64,000 bases of DNA. Source: Deferribacteres bacterium (GTDB lineage: Bacteria; Chrysiogenota; Deferribacteres; Deferribacterales; Geovibrionaceae). This document shows, piece by piece, positions 14,589-23,207 of this stretch. The stretch lies in assembly GCA_023395255.1 (NCBI GenBank), contig JAEWZN010000010.1:1-64000 (forward strand), given 5' to 3'. A model generated the notes under the pieces. That model ran no database searches. It saw only the letters and a list, made by a program, of their open reading frames with translations, and had not been told where the DNA came from. A program made the translations under genes and the position numbers. Positions within the stretch are counted from its first letter, which is position 1. The number at the start of each line of letters is the position of its first letter.

Positions 14589-16295
14589 TTGAAAAGACTG
14601 CTTCCGCTTTACATTAACAGGCTCAGCCCCTGTTACAGCCGTGATCATCTCGGCAACCACGGCTGCTACGCCAGAAACGATATACCCAGATTTCTCCACC
14701 TCACAGCCCTCGGCAGGTTTGACGAAGCCTTCTACGTGCTCAAGGAGACAAACCCTTTCAGCTCCGGCTGCGGCAGGTTCTGCGATCACCCCTGCGAAAC
14801 GGCCTGCAACCGCACTAAATACGACCAGCCTGTGGACATAAAGGCGCTTGAACGCTTTGTTTCCGATGCGGGGTATGAAAAAGGCCTGAAACCGAAAATG
14901 ACCGGAGAGGCGAAGGATAAAAAAGTAGCCATAGTAGGCTCCGGCCCCGCAGGGCTCTCATCCGCATATTTCCTTGCCCGCTGCGGCTACAGGGTGGAGG
15001 TTTTTGAGAAGCATGAAGTCGCAGGCGGCCTCCTTACGGAGGGAATACCCGCCTACCGCTACCCCCGTGATGTTTTTGAAAAGGAACTGGCCTTCATAAA
15101 AGAGACCGGAGTTGTGATACACACCTGCGCCAATATAAATAAGGAAAGCTTCAAGGACTTAGCCGGAAACTACGATGCGGTGATAGTCGCCACCGGAGCC
15201 CACAAACCCGGCGAACTGGGCATAGAGGGCGAACAGCTTGACGGGGTGGAGAACGGTATAGCCTTCCTGAAAAAGGTAAACCTCGGACAGTTTGAGAAGC
15301 TCGGCATAAAAAAAGGCGAGAAGATAGGCGTAATCGGCGGCGGATATACGGCGATGGATGTTGTGCGCTGTGCTGTCCGCCTCGGTGCGGAGCCCACAAT
15401 GGTTTACAGGCGAACATCAGCGGAAATGACCGCTCATCAGGGCGAGGTTGAGGAAACAAAGCGCGAAGGCGTGAAGTTTAAATTCCTCAGAAGCCCGCTT
15501 AAAATAGAAAAGGCAGAAGATGCTCTCAGGCTCACTGTGCAGAAGATGAAGCTCGGCCCCGTGGACGAGAGCGGCCGCTCCAAACCCGTTGCCGTTTACG
15601 GCGAGACTGAGACCTACCACTTCGACCGCATAGTCCTTGCCATAGGCGACAAGCCTGATCTCTTCTTCGTGGGGGAGAAGTTCACTGTGGATTTCCCCAG
15701 AATGATCTGTCGTGACCTGCCGGAGGATGTGCAGAGCAGAATCTTCATCACAGGTGATGCCGCAATGGGCGCAACGGATAACACCGGAATGGTGGTTCGT
15801 GTGGTGGGGCTTGCGCAGGACACTGTGAAAAGTGTGCGCGAATACCTCGGCGAAACAGTGGAAACTGATAAAAACAGAAAGACAGCCTTCTACAATACAT
15901 TGAACACTAAATATTTTGAGAAGAGCGGCAGACTGATAGAAGAAACACTCCCCTTTGAGAAGAGGAACGGAAACTTTGATGAAATAGTGAAAACAGTTGA
16001 TGCCGACCTCGCTCAGCTTATGGCGGGAAGATGCTTCAACTGCGGAATCTGCATTCAGTGTGACTGGTGCTGGCACTACTCTGACGGCAGCCTGATCAAG
16101 CTCGAAAGGGAGTGGACACCGGAGAAGGATGCCTTCTACTATGAATTTCTCACGGAAAAAGTAAGCGATGCCACTTTCAAGAGCGTGGAAGCCTGTCCCA
16201 GAGCGGCACTGAGCATATCCTCCGCAGGGAGCGCAGCGGAAAGCCTCCGTGAAGAGCAGTACATAACGAAAAGCGAACTCGAAGGGGGAAACTGA
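14589..16295 (+). CDS. Glutamate synthase small-subunit-like FAD/NAD(P) oxidoreductase with ferredoxin-type clusters
   Basis: This 568-residue GltD-like protein has an N-terminal Cys cluster C-x3-C-x3-C-x3-C (SGCGRFCDHPCETACNR). An FAD site follows (VAIVGSGPAGLSSAYFLA, about residue 114), then an NAD(P)H site (IGVIGGGYTAMDVVRCA) and ITGDAA. A C-terminal cysteine block CFNCGICIQCDWC with a later ACPRAAL can bind another Fe-S cluster. The start is TTG 14589 behind TGGAGGT. It passes electrons to the glutamate synthase subunits encoded next; the longer length compared with GltD (about 470) reflects the C-terminal cluster domain. Confidence 0.82.
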   Translation: MKRLLPLYINRLSPCYSRDHLGNHGCYARNDIPRFLHLTALGRFDEAFYVLKETNPFSSGCGRFCDHPCETACNRTKYDQPVDIKALERFVSDAGYEKGLKPKMTGEAKDKKVAIVGSGPAGLSSAYFLARCGYRVEVFEKHEVAGGLLTEGIPAYRYPRDVFEKELAFIKETGVVIHTCANINKESFKDLAGNYDAVIVATGAHKPGELGIEGEQLDGVENGIAFLKKVNLGQFEKLGIKKGEKIGVIGGGYTAMDVVRCAVRLGAEPTMVYRRTSAEMTAHQGEVEETKREGVKFKFLRSPLKIEKAEDALRLTVQKMKLGPVDESGRSKPVAVYGETETYHFDRIVLAIGDKPDLFFVGEKFTVDFPRMICRDLPEDVQSRIFITGDAAMGATDNTGMVVRVVGLAQDTVKSVREYLGETVETDKNRKTAFYNTLNTKYFEKSGRLIEETLPFEKRNGNFDEIVKTVDADLAQLMAGRCFNCGICIQCDWCWHYSDGSLIKLEREWTPEKDAFYYEFLTEKVSDATFKSVEACPRAALSISSAGSAAESLREEQYITKSELEGGN

Positions 16296-16296
16296 T

Positions 16297-17490
16297 ATGA
16301 TAACTGACGGACTTTCCCGTTCGGGAAATTTAAGCGTATTCGAGTTCTCCGGCGGAGAGGAGGGGCTTGCCAGAGGCGCATGCGGCCTCCTCGGAGTAGT
16401 TGGCGATTTCAGCCTTGAGGCGGTGCTTAAGGCGGCAAGATGTCTCCAGTACAGAGGCCGTGCCGGAGCGGGCGTAACTCTCAAGGGGCTTTATAAGGAC
16501 ACCAACTTTTACAACTTCCACATAATGTTCCGCAGCAAAGAGAAGATAGACGAGCTTGAAAACGTTATCGGAAGCTGGGGTGTGCGCATTCTGGACAAGT
16601 TCAACATGGTGCAGAAGAAGTATTACTACGACTACGACCTGCCCATAATTATGCATTACGCTGTTGTTCCCCCCTCTCTGGATGAAATGATGTACAGGGA
16701 GAAGATGAACGATGAGGCGCTGTACATGGTGAAGATGGTGAGCCGCTTCAACACAGCGTTCAAGGACGATGCGCGCATCTTCTCAAGCTCCAAATACAAC
16801 GGAACCTTCCTGACCGCCTTTGAGCTGCAGGACACCATAGATATTTACAACCTCCACCAGTTTGAGGAGAGCTATTACGAGGCATGCCTCATTCACCTGC
16901 GCTGGCCCACGAGTAAGGGGCAGGGGCTCTGGTGGGGGCCGCAGCCGATCTCCCTCGGCGAGGTGGCGGGCGCACACAACGGACACCTTTCAAGCGATGT
17001 TTCAAATGCAAGGGCGCTTGAGCAGCTTGACATCCACCTTCATGTGGGCACGGATTCCGAGGCTCTGTTCCTCCAGACGGAATATCTGCTGAAAAAGGGC
17101 TATTCTCTCAAAGAGATAGAGTGGATAATCTGCCGTAAGTTCCCGCAGGAACTCGCTAATATGAGCGCAGAGGATCTCGCGCGGTATAAGGAGATTCTGG
17201 GTAATCCGGTGCTTGAGAGAATGAAGATCTCAGGTCCCGCAACAGGGATAATCCTTGTGGATGATGTGATGGTCGGCCTTACGGACAGGGATCATCTGCG
17301 CTCATTCAGCATAGGCATAAACGACAGGGTGGCTCTCATGGGGAGCGAGCAGAGGGCTGTCATAAGCGCTGCTTACTTCATGAACGAGGAACTCACGATG
17401 AGCGACCCCGAAGCGGGAAGAGTAATCGGCTTCGAGGTTAAGGACAAGAAGGTGAAACGCCTTGACTACGGGTGGAAGAACAATGCTTGA
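16297..17490 (+). CDS. Glutamate synthase glutaminase (class II amidotransferase) subunit
   Basis: The 397-residue Ntn-type amidotransferase corresponds to the N-terminal domain of GltB made as a separate protein. Cys29 in GACGLLGVVG is the predicted nucleophile after removal of a propeptide of about 28 residues. CLQYRGRAGAG and HNGHLSS are further class II GATase motifs. It releases ammonia from glutamine for the synthase subunit. It begins one base after the oxidoreductase gene and overlaps the next gene by 8 bases. Confidence 0.82.
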   Translation: MITDGLSRSGNLSVFEFSGGEEGLARGACGLLGVVGDFSLEAVLKAARCLQYRGRAGAGVTLKGLYKDTNFYNFHIMFRSKEKIDELENVIGSWGVRILDKFNMVQKKYYYDYDLPIIMHYAVVPPSLDEMMYREKMNDEALYMVKMVSRFNTAFKDDARIFSSSKYNGTFLTAFELQDTIDIYNLHQFEESYYEACLIHLRWPTSKGQGLWWGPQPISLGEVAGAHNGHLSSDVSNARALEQLDIHLHVGTDSEALFLQTEYLLKKGYSLKEIEWIICRKFPQELANMSAEDLARYKEILGNPVLERMKISGPATGIILVDDVMVGLTDRDHLRSFSIGINDRVALMGSEQRAVISAAYFMNEELTMSDPEAGRVIGFEVKDKKVKRLDYGWKNNA

Positions 17491-20206
17491 ATATAAAAAA
17501 GAGATAGTCGTAAAACGGTCAATAAGATACACGGAACCCGCAGATACGGGGATATTCGCTCAGGGCGCAAAATACTGGGTGAAGGTCACTGATGATGCAG
17601 AGGAGCCGGGCAGGGGCTGCGTACACTGCGCAACCTGCGTGGAATCCTGTACCCACAACCTCACTAAGCCCGAATCCGGCACAGGGGTTTTCAGCATGGA
17701 GACACGTTATCTCGATGCGGACGGAAACCGGGTCGAACCGGAGGAGAAGGACAGTGCGGCATTTCTGGAGAAGATACTCTGGATAAACCCCGATGAGTGC
17801 TGTAACTGCAAAAGATGCGTGAAAATGTGCCCCCAGCGGGCGATTAAGGTTACGCACAATCCGGATTATCAGGAGATAGGGGTCACACTCTCAGGCTCCG
17901 AGGCCATAAACAACATAATCAGCCGTGCCGCGGGCAAATCAACTGTTTCCAGCGCACATCTGGGGAAATACCCTTCCAAGATGGATCAGGACTGGCTGAT
18001 TGATGCGGCGGAAATACTCTCCCCTCAGCGTGACCACCTCCACGAGTTCGCCGGGCAGATGCGTAAGATGACCCTCGGTAAGAGAAAAGCCCGCTTCGTG
18101 TGCGATACGCCGATATTCGATGTTCACCAGAGCTACGGCTCAAACAGCCATGAGGCGATACTGGCCAGAATGGCCGCCAGCATAAAACTGGGCAGACCAT
18201 TCTTCACAGGCGAGGGCTATATTCACCCCGACATGATGCCCGCAGCCAAACACTGCATACTCCAGTTCGGTTCCGGCGGTTACGGCCCGTGGCTTGAGCT
18301 TGATAAATTCGCCGGAATCTCCATGAAATACGGGCAGGACGCTAAAAAAGGAAAAGGCGGCAGACTTCAGGACAAGAAAAACGATTACGAAATAGCACTG
18401 CTCCGCTGTGTGGAGGCACTGCGCCACCTCACCGCGCCGAACCCCCAGCACCTTCAGTACTCCATAGAGGAGCTCCCCATGAGGGTGGAATCACTCCGTA
18501 TGCTCCTTGGGGATGACAAGCTGATAGGGGCTGATGTTTACGGCACTGCGTGGAACTTCCCGGAAATAGCAGTTGCGATCGCAAAGGCGGGCTTTGACTA
18601 CATTACAATAAAAGCCGGAGACGGCTCCACAGGAGCAGCGCACGCTGTTGACCTGAAAAACCGCGGTCTGAACGTGGTTTACCTTACCCATATGGCAGAT
18701 CTCGCTCTGCGCAGAGAGGGGCTGAGGGAGGATATATCCATCATAGCCGAAGGCGGCGTGATGGACAGCTTCCACGCTTTTCTCGTAATGCTCGCAGGGG
18801 CGGACTTCGTGGGAATGGGCATGCGCCATCTGCATGTTCTGGGCTGCACCCTCTGCCAGAGATGCCACACAGGGCAGTGCGCATGGGGCATAACATCCAG
18901 ACCTTACGGACACAGGATAGACCCCGAAACCGCCAGCGACAATATAGTCAGAATGGTGCACAGCTTCCACGAGGATATGGAAGGGCTCTCCGCCGGACTC
19001 GGAATGAGCACCCATTCGGATGTTGTGGGTTCCCGCCGCTTCCGTTATCACGGCGCTGATCCGCTTCTGTTTGCCACCTTCGGTCAGAAGGATTTTCCCA
19101 AACAGGTGCAGACGGTGATAATGAAGGAGAGCAGAAGCAAGGTCTTCATCCCCGAAAAGGAAGCCGCCGCAGCGCTTAAGGACAAGTTTGAGGCGGTTCT
19201 GGCGAAGATTGAAGGGGACAGCCTCACCATTGACATAGGCTTTGATCAGATAGAAAGCCTTGAGCTTAACTTCATGATGAAGGAAGCAGTGCGCAGAGGC
19301 GTTAAAAAGTTCTTCCTTGACAACGTCATGGGGCAGAGGGTCATAGGCACGGGGATCAAATGTGATGAGATAACCGTCCGCGGGCTTGTGGGCAACCATT
19401 CCTTCGCCTTTGTGAACGGAACAAAGATAAATGTGATTCCCAACCACTCCACAGTGACTACGGTTCCAGCTAATGCTCAGGTGGGCGTGGCGAACACCGC
19501 TAACCCCGGCGAAATAAACATAGCCGGAGATGTAAGCGACCTTTTTGCCGCTTACTCAGTGAGCGGAACTTACAGGGTCGCCAAAAGCGGCGGCGTGAGG
19601 AACCTTCTCCTGATGAAGGCTGGTGTGCCGGAGGAATGGAAAAACATAGACACCGAAAGGTTCGAAAATGCGCCAAAAGATGAAATTCTCCGTGAACTGA
19701 TAATGAAATACCAGCGCAGAAGGGCACTGAGAAGCAGAATGAAGTGGGCTGATTTCGTTAAGCTCGCAGAAACCAAACTGAAAAAACGCAAGCCTCCTGT
19801 TGTGGTTTACGGCCTCGGCGGTGAGAGACGCATGGGCGACTACTTCATGGAGTATGCTCAGGGCGGAATCGGCGTGGTGCTCAATGTGGCGGATATAGCA
19901 AACCCCATCGGCTATTATGTCTGCAGCGGAATGACCGCAGGCGCGGCATATATCAGGGGCGAAATCCTCCCCGAACAGCTCGGAGCGGGTGTGCGCAAGC
20001 TGGATTACCTCACCCCGGAGGACAGAGGCTTCCTCAAAAAGCAGATAGAGGAGTTCATCGCCCAGTTCATAGATACTGACATAGACGAAAAGTACAACAC
20101 CCAGCTTAAAGCCTTTGCGGAAAGCTATGCCAAAGACCCGGAGAAGATTTTCTCCGGCTTCTGCAAAATCATTCCCAAGGCCACAGCCGCGGAACACAAC
20201 GAATAA
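17483..20206 (+). CDS. Glutamate synthase, FMN/Fe-S catalytic subunit with ferredoxin domain
   Basis: The 907-residue protein starts at ATG 17483 behind GGGTGGAAG; an upstream TTG is less likely. Two ferredoxin-type clusters near the N-terminus (GCVHCATCVESC and CCNCKRCVKMCP) precede the FMN-binding TIM barrel. The barrel includes KAGDGSTGAAHAVDLKNRG and the 3Fe-4S region LGCTLCQRCHTGQCAWG. The C-terminal third resembles part of the GXGXG helix domain. With the two upstream genes it forms a split, archaeal-type glutamate synthase making glutamate from glutamine and 2-oxoglutarate. A strong terminator follows, closing the operon. Confidence 0.83.
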   Translation: MLEYKKEIVVKRSIRYTEPADTGIFAQGAKYWVKVTDDAEEPGRGCVHCATCVESCTHNLTKPESGTGVFSMETRYLDADGNRVEPEEKDSAAFLEKILWINPDECCNCKRCVKMCPQRAIKVTHNPDYQEIGVTLSGSEAINNIISRAAGKSTVSSAHLGKYPSKMDQDWLIDAAEILSPQRDHLHEFAGQMRKMTLGKRKARFVCDTPIFDVHQSYGSNSHEAILARMAASIKLGRPFFTGEGYIHPDMMPAAKHCILQFGSGGYGPWLELDKFAGISMKYGQDAKKGKGGRLQDKKNDYEIALLRCVEALRHLTAPNPQHLQYSIEELPMRVESLRMLLGDDKLIGADVYGTAWNFPEIAVAIAKAGFDYITIKAGDGSTGAAHAVDLKNRGLNVVYLTHMADLALRREGLREDISIIAEGGVMDSFHAFLVMLAGADFVGMGMRHLHVLGCTLCQRCHTGQCAWGITSRPYGHRIDPETASDNIVRMVHSFHEDMEGLSAGLGMSTHSDVVGSRRFRYHGADPLLFATFGQKDFPKQVQTVIMKESRSKVFIPEKEAAAALKDKFEAVLAKIEGDSLTIDIGFDQIESLELNFMMKEAVRRGVKKFFLDNVMGQRVIGTGIKCDEITVRGLVGNHSFAFVNGTKINVIPNHSTVTTVPANAQVGVANTANPGEINIAGDVSDLFAAYSVSGTYRVAKSGGVRNLLLMKAGVPEEWKNIDTERFENAPKDEILRELIMKYQRRRALRSRMKWADFVKLAETKLKKRKPPVVVYGLGGERRMGDYFMEYAQGGIGVVLNVADIANPIGYYVCSGMTAGAAYIRGEILPEQLGAGVRKLDYLTPEDRGFLKKQIEEFIAQFIDTDIDEKYNTQLKAFAESYAKDPEKIFSGFCKIIPKATAAEHNE

Positions 20207-20216
20207 TATCAATCAG

Positions 20217-20256
20217 GCCGTCCTGGCGTATGTGATGCCGGGGCGGCTTTCTTTTT
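20217..20256 (+). terminator. Intrinsic terminator of the glutamate synthase operon
   Basis: GCCGTCCTGGC pairs over 11 positions, two of them G-U, with GCCGGGGCGGC around a 9-nt loop, followed by TTTCTTTTT. Confidence 0.85.
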
Positions 20257-20269
20257 AAAGGGGCATTGC

Positions 20270-21028
20270 ATGCATTCGCTGAAAAGGTTCGGTTCCGGCG
20301 GGGCGGCGGCGGAATATGTGGCGGATTACTGGCACTACAGGTCAGATTCCGCTGAGGCAGAAGAAGTTGAGATCTTTCCCGACAGCTATTTCAGCCTTAT
20401 TTTCGACCTCAATTTCCCCGAAAACACATTCCTGACCGGGACAATGAACCGCACCGCAAAAACGTTTATAGATGGCGGCTCACGCCTTTTCGGTGTGCAG
20501 CTGAGGCCGTTTCTTGTTCCCGCTCTCATCAAATGCTCCGCCGCGGGCTTTGTAAACGGAGTGCTGGGTGCTGACTTTATAAAAACCAGAGTAAGTGAAA
20601 TATGCGGGCGGCTGAGCGACTGCGGAACAGAAGATGAAATGAGGGATTCTGCCGAAACTCTTCTTCTTCCTCTGTTTGAGGATGCGGGAGCGGGCAACGG
20701 AACTTTCCGCAGAGTGTCCGAGGCGATGCTGAACGGCAGCGCCCCTTCCACGGTACGGGAGGCAGCATTCCATGCGGGAATCTCCGAAAAGCAGCTTGAA
20801 CGGTATTTTCTTCTCCATACAGGTCTCGGCGTGAAGGAGTTCAGCCTCCTCACTGCGTTTGAGCGAAGCTGCCGTATGCTCGAAAGCGGTGTTTCCCCGG
20901 TTTCATGCGCCTATGAGCTCGATTTTTATGATCAGTCACATTTTATAAAGAATTTCCGCCGCTTTGCGGGTATTACCCCCACGGAATATCTGAATGTCGG
21001 ATTTTTACAATACAGCGGACGGGCGTAG
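20270..21028 (+). CDS. AraC-family transcriptional regulator
   Basis: The 252-residue protein has a C-terminal double helix-turn-helix of the AraC type. The first helix pair contains STVREAAFHAGISEKQLER, the second ends in DFYDQSHFIKNFRRFAGITPTEY, the family signature. The N-terminal half (DYWHYR, EIFPDSYFSLIFDL, GVQLRPF) matches the ligand-binding region of regulators often paired with small stress enzymes. A VOC-domain gene follows after 28 bases, so it probably controls or is co-transcribed with that gene. The ligand is unknown. Confidence 0.85.
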   Translation: MHSLKRFGSGGAAAEYVADYWHYRSDSAEAEEVEIFPDSYFSLIFDLNFPENTFLTGTMNRTAKTFIDGGSRLFGVQLRPFLVPALIKCSAAGFVNGVLGADFIKTRVSEICGRLSDCGTEDEMRDSAETLLLPLFEDAGAGNGTFRRVSEAMLNGSAPSTVREAAFHAGISEKQLERYFLLHTGLGVKEFSLLTAFERSCRMLESGVSPVSCAYELDFYDQSHFIKNFRRFAGITPTEYLNVGFLQYSGRA

Positions 21029-21056
21029 GGTTATTATCACTGCTGTGAGGTGAACT

Positions 21057-21518
21057 ATGAAGCTGGCTTTAACTGCGGTATTTGTTAATGATATTAAAAA
21101 GTCCAGAGAGTTTTACTCAGGTGTGCTCAGGCTTGAGGAGCATATGGACAGCGGTGTGCATCTTTCTTATAACTGCGGACTTTCCCTCTGGCAGGAGGAT
21201 TCCGCTCTGGAAACGATTCACGGGGGAAAATCTCAGCCCGGAAGCGGAAACAGGTTTGAACTCTGCTTCGAGAGCGAAGATCTTGAGACTGATTTTGCCC
21301 GCATTAATGACAGCGGCGCAGAGGTAATCAGCCCAGTTGCCGAACAGCCATGGGGGCAGAGGGTTTTCAGGGTTTATGATCCGGAGGGGCATATTGTGGA
21401 GGTGGCTGAACCGCTGACAATGACCGTTAAACGGTTTATTGCAGCCGGGTTAAGCGCGCAGGAGATAAGCGCTAAAACAACTATCCCTCCGGAAATTGTT
21501 GAGCAAATGGCGAAGTAG
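21057..21518 (+). CDS. VOC family (glyoxalase/bleomycin-resistance fold) protein
   Basis: The 153-residue protein shows two VOC half-repeats: ALTAVFVNDIKKSREFYSGV at the start and FRVYDPEGHIVEVAEP near residue 120. A C-terminal helical extension follows. The metal ligands of glyoxalase I are not all obvious, so the activity is open; binding or modifying a small toxic metabolite is typical of the family. A GTGAGGTGA ribosome binding site precedes the ATG. Confidence 0.78.
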   Translation: MKLALTAVFVNDIKKSREFYSGVLRLEEHMDSGVHLSYNCGLSLWQEDSALETIHGGKSQPGSGNRFELCFESEDLETDFARINDSGAEVISPVAEQPWGQRVFRVYDPEGHIVEVAEPLTMTVKRFIAAGLSAQEISAKTTIPPEIVEQMAK

Positions 21519-21555
21519 GAAAGGCAGCGCGGGGTGCTGCTCAGCAAAACCGGGA

Positions 21556-21588
21556 CTGCCGCGTCGCTCCCGCTCCTCGCAGTGACAT
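21556..21588. repeat. Dispersed intergenic repeat (CGTCGCTC...CTCGCAGTGAC)
   Basis: The block GCCGCGTCGCTCC followed by CGCTCCTCGCAGTGACA is of the short intergenic repeat kind also seen at 49237. It lies between the VOC gene and cowN. Confidence 0.45.
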
Positions 21589-21616
21589 ATTAAACTTCCG
21601 TCCGTCTGAGTGCTGC

Positions 21617-21937
21617 TCAGCAGCACTCCTGTTCGCACTTGGTCATGGCGTGTATCGCTTCCTCATCGTCGGTTTCCTCGAAAAAGTCCATGATGAAAGG
21701 GGCATTCTTGCAGACTATGTAAAGCAGCACTTCCCTTGAATCAAGCTTAGGGTCTCTTGAGTAGTATGCTTCCGGTATAAGGCTTATGAACTTGTCCCAG
21801 AAGGCGTTGCTTGTATCAGTTTCTTTCAGCACTCGCAGCAGGTTGTCCACCACTGCGCATGCGTTTTCAAAGCAGTTTATGTTTTTAAAGCTCGTGTAGC
21901 TCTCATCAACATTGATATTCTTTTTGCAGTTGCACAT
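21617..21937 (-). CDS. cowN: CowN-like nitrogenase CO-protection protein
   Basis: The 106-residue protein matches CowN in length and pattern: a YTSFKNINCFENA segment near residue 14, a central NAFWDKFISLIPEAYYSRD, an acidic FFEETDDEEAI helix, and a C-terminus ending in ECC. CowN sustains N2 fixation in the presence of carbon monoxide. A four-Cys start (MCNCKKN) is an extension relative to proteobacterial forms. GGAGGAAG precedes the ATG. No nif genes are in this window, so nitrogenase is presumably encoded elsewhere. A palindrome covers its 3' end (21608-21628). Confidence 0.75.
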   Translation of the reverse strand: MCNCKKNINVDESYTSFKNINCFENACAVVDNLLRVLKETDTSNAFWDKFISLIPEAYYSRDPKLDSREVLLYIVCKNAPFIMDFFEETDDEEAIHAMTKCEQECC

Positions 21938-22085
21938 CTGATTCTTCCTCCCTCAAATAAGCTATAAGTATATAAGGTTTTGTGGATTTTGCCATGATTT
22001 CTGAAAATAAACATTAAGCCGGTTCTGTGCTGAGAGGAAAGATTAAGCACCCGGAGAGAGAACCGCTGCGGGCGCCTGTCAGAAT

Positions 22086-22502
22086 CTATCTCGCTATTGC
22101 GAGCCTCAGATACTCCTTGAAGATGCATTTATCCATAATAAACGGGGTATCTGCCTGTTTTGCAATCTGCTCCCCTTCGCTGCTTACCACTCCTTCCTGA
22201 AGCCAGACAAGCCCGGCTCCCTTGAGCACTGCCTCACGCACCACTTCCGCGGCGAATGCGCTCTGGCGGAAGACATCCACAATATCAGGCTGAACGGGAA
22301 CTTCCGCCACGCTGTCGTATGTAGGTATGCCCAGAACCTCTTTCTCCAGAGGGTTCACGGGGTAAACTGTATATCCGTTTTTCATGAGAAACTTCATAAT
22401 GCCGTTGCTGGCTCTTTCGGGTTTGTTGGATGCTCCGACTATAACCACGGTCTTTGCGTCTGTCAGGAGAGATTTAAGCTGGTCATCGGTTAAATTAGTC
22501 AT
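22086..22502 (-). CDS. CoA-binding domain protein (YccU-like)
   Basis: The 138-residue single-domain Rossmann protein of the CoA_binding_2 family has VVIVGASNKPERASNGIMKF near residue 20 for nucleotide binding, VYPVNPLEKEVLG, and VWLQEGV. Family members bind CoA in the manner of succinyl-CoA synthetase alpha subunits; their physiological role is poorly known. GGAGGAAT precedes the ATG. It is divergent from the flagellar gene. Confidence 0.85.
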   Translation of the reverse strand: MTNLTDDQLKSLLTDAKTVVIVGASNKPERASNGIMKFLMKNGYTVYPVNPLEKEVLGIPTYDSVAEVPVQPDIVDVFRQSAFAAEVVREAVLKGAGLVWLQEGVVSSEGEQIAKQADTPFIMDKCIFKEYLRLAIAR

Positions 22503-22571
22503 GGATTCCTCCGTTATTTTATATATATTATGATCTACATAAACCTGTGATGTGTCAAGGAAGGATATGAA

Positions 22572-23195
22572 ATGATACAGAGCCTTTACAGCTCCTCATC
22601 CGCACTGCTGGCCTATTCCAGAGCGCAGGACGCAACCGCGCACAATATCGCCAATGTCAGTACGCCCGCTTTTCAGTCTTTTTCCTCAACTTTTTCCGAG
22701 ATTGCTAATCAGGGCGGAGTGAAGCTGAACACAGTCCGCACGGATTACGGCACGGGCTACCTTATCCCCACGGGAAACCAGCTTGATTTCTCCATAAACG
22801 GAAACGGCTATTTCAAAGTCACTGACGCACAGGGGAATGAAAGCCTCACCAGACGGGGAGACTTCTCCGTTGACGCGGACGGCAACCTCGTCACGAGGGA
22901 CGGCGGCATAGTCGCCGCAGGTGTAGCGGACGGCGGGCGGCTTGAGATAGCTTACAACGGCGAAATCTACTCTGACGGAGCCTACAGAGGCCGCATTGAG
23001 GTTGTTGACAGAAACGGCGAGCCCATGCCCGAAGGCTCCTTCACTGTTGAGCAGGGAATCCTTGAGGCATCAGACACAAACATGACCAAAGAGATCGTGG
23101 ACAGCATGGTCTACCTTAATTCATATAAGGCAAACATAGTCACCACACAAACCGCAGATCAGATGCTCGGAACCATCATCGACATGATGGCGTGA
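22572..23195 (+). CDS. Flagellar hook-basal body protein (FlgF/FlgG-like)
   Basis: The 207-residue rod/hook-type protein has the N-terminal rod motif (SSSALLAYSRAQDATAHNIANVSTPAF) and the C-terminal motif (VDSMVYLNSYKANIVTTQTADQMLG) that assemble as coiled coils. A middle GNGYFKVTDAQGN and RRGDFSVDADGNLV match the FlgF/FlgG-type D1 region. It is shorter than FlgG (about 260), with a reduced central domain. AAGGAAGGAT precedes the start. It is isolated from other flagellar genes in this window, so it may be an extra rod-like protein. Confidence 0.82.
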   Translation: MIQSLYSSSSALLAYSRAQDATAHNIANVSTPAFQSFSSTFSEIANQGGVKLNTVRTDYGTGYLIPTGNQLDFSINGNGYFKVTDAQGNESLTRRGDFSVDADGNLVTRDGGIVAAGVADGGRLEIAYNGEIYSDGAYRGRIEVVDRNGEPMPEGSFTVEQGILEASDTNMTKEIVDSMVYLNSYKANIVTTQTADQMLGTIIDMMA

Positions 23196-23207
23196 GCGGA
23201 CACAAGC

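Noticed and set aside
15417..16484. Long open frame (355 codons) on the minus strand
   Set aside because: It lies antisense to the well-supported glutamate synthase oxidoreductase, has no recognisable motifs, and reflects codon bias of the real gene.
18491..19447. 318-codon minus-strand frame inside the glutamate synthase catalytic gene
   Set aside because: Antisense shadow: no family features, rich in His/Cys from reverse-read codons, no ribosome binding site.
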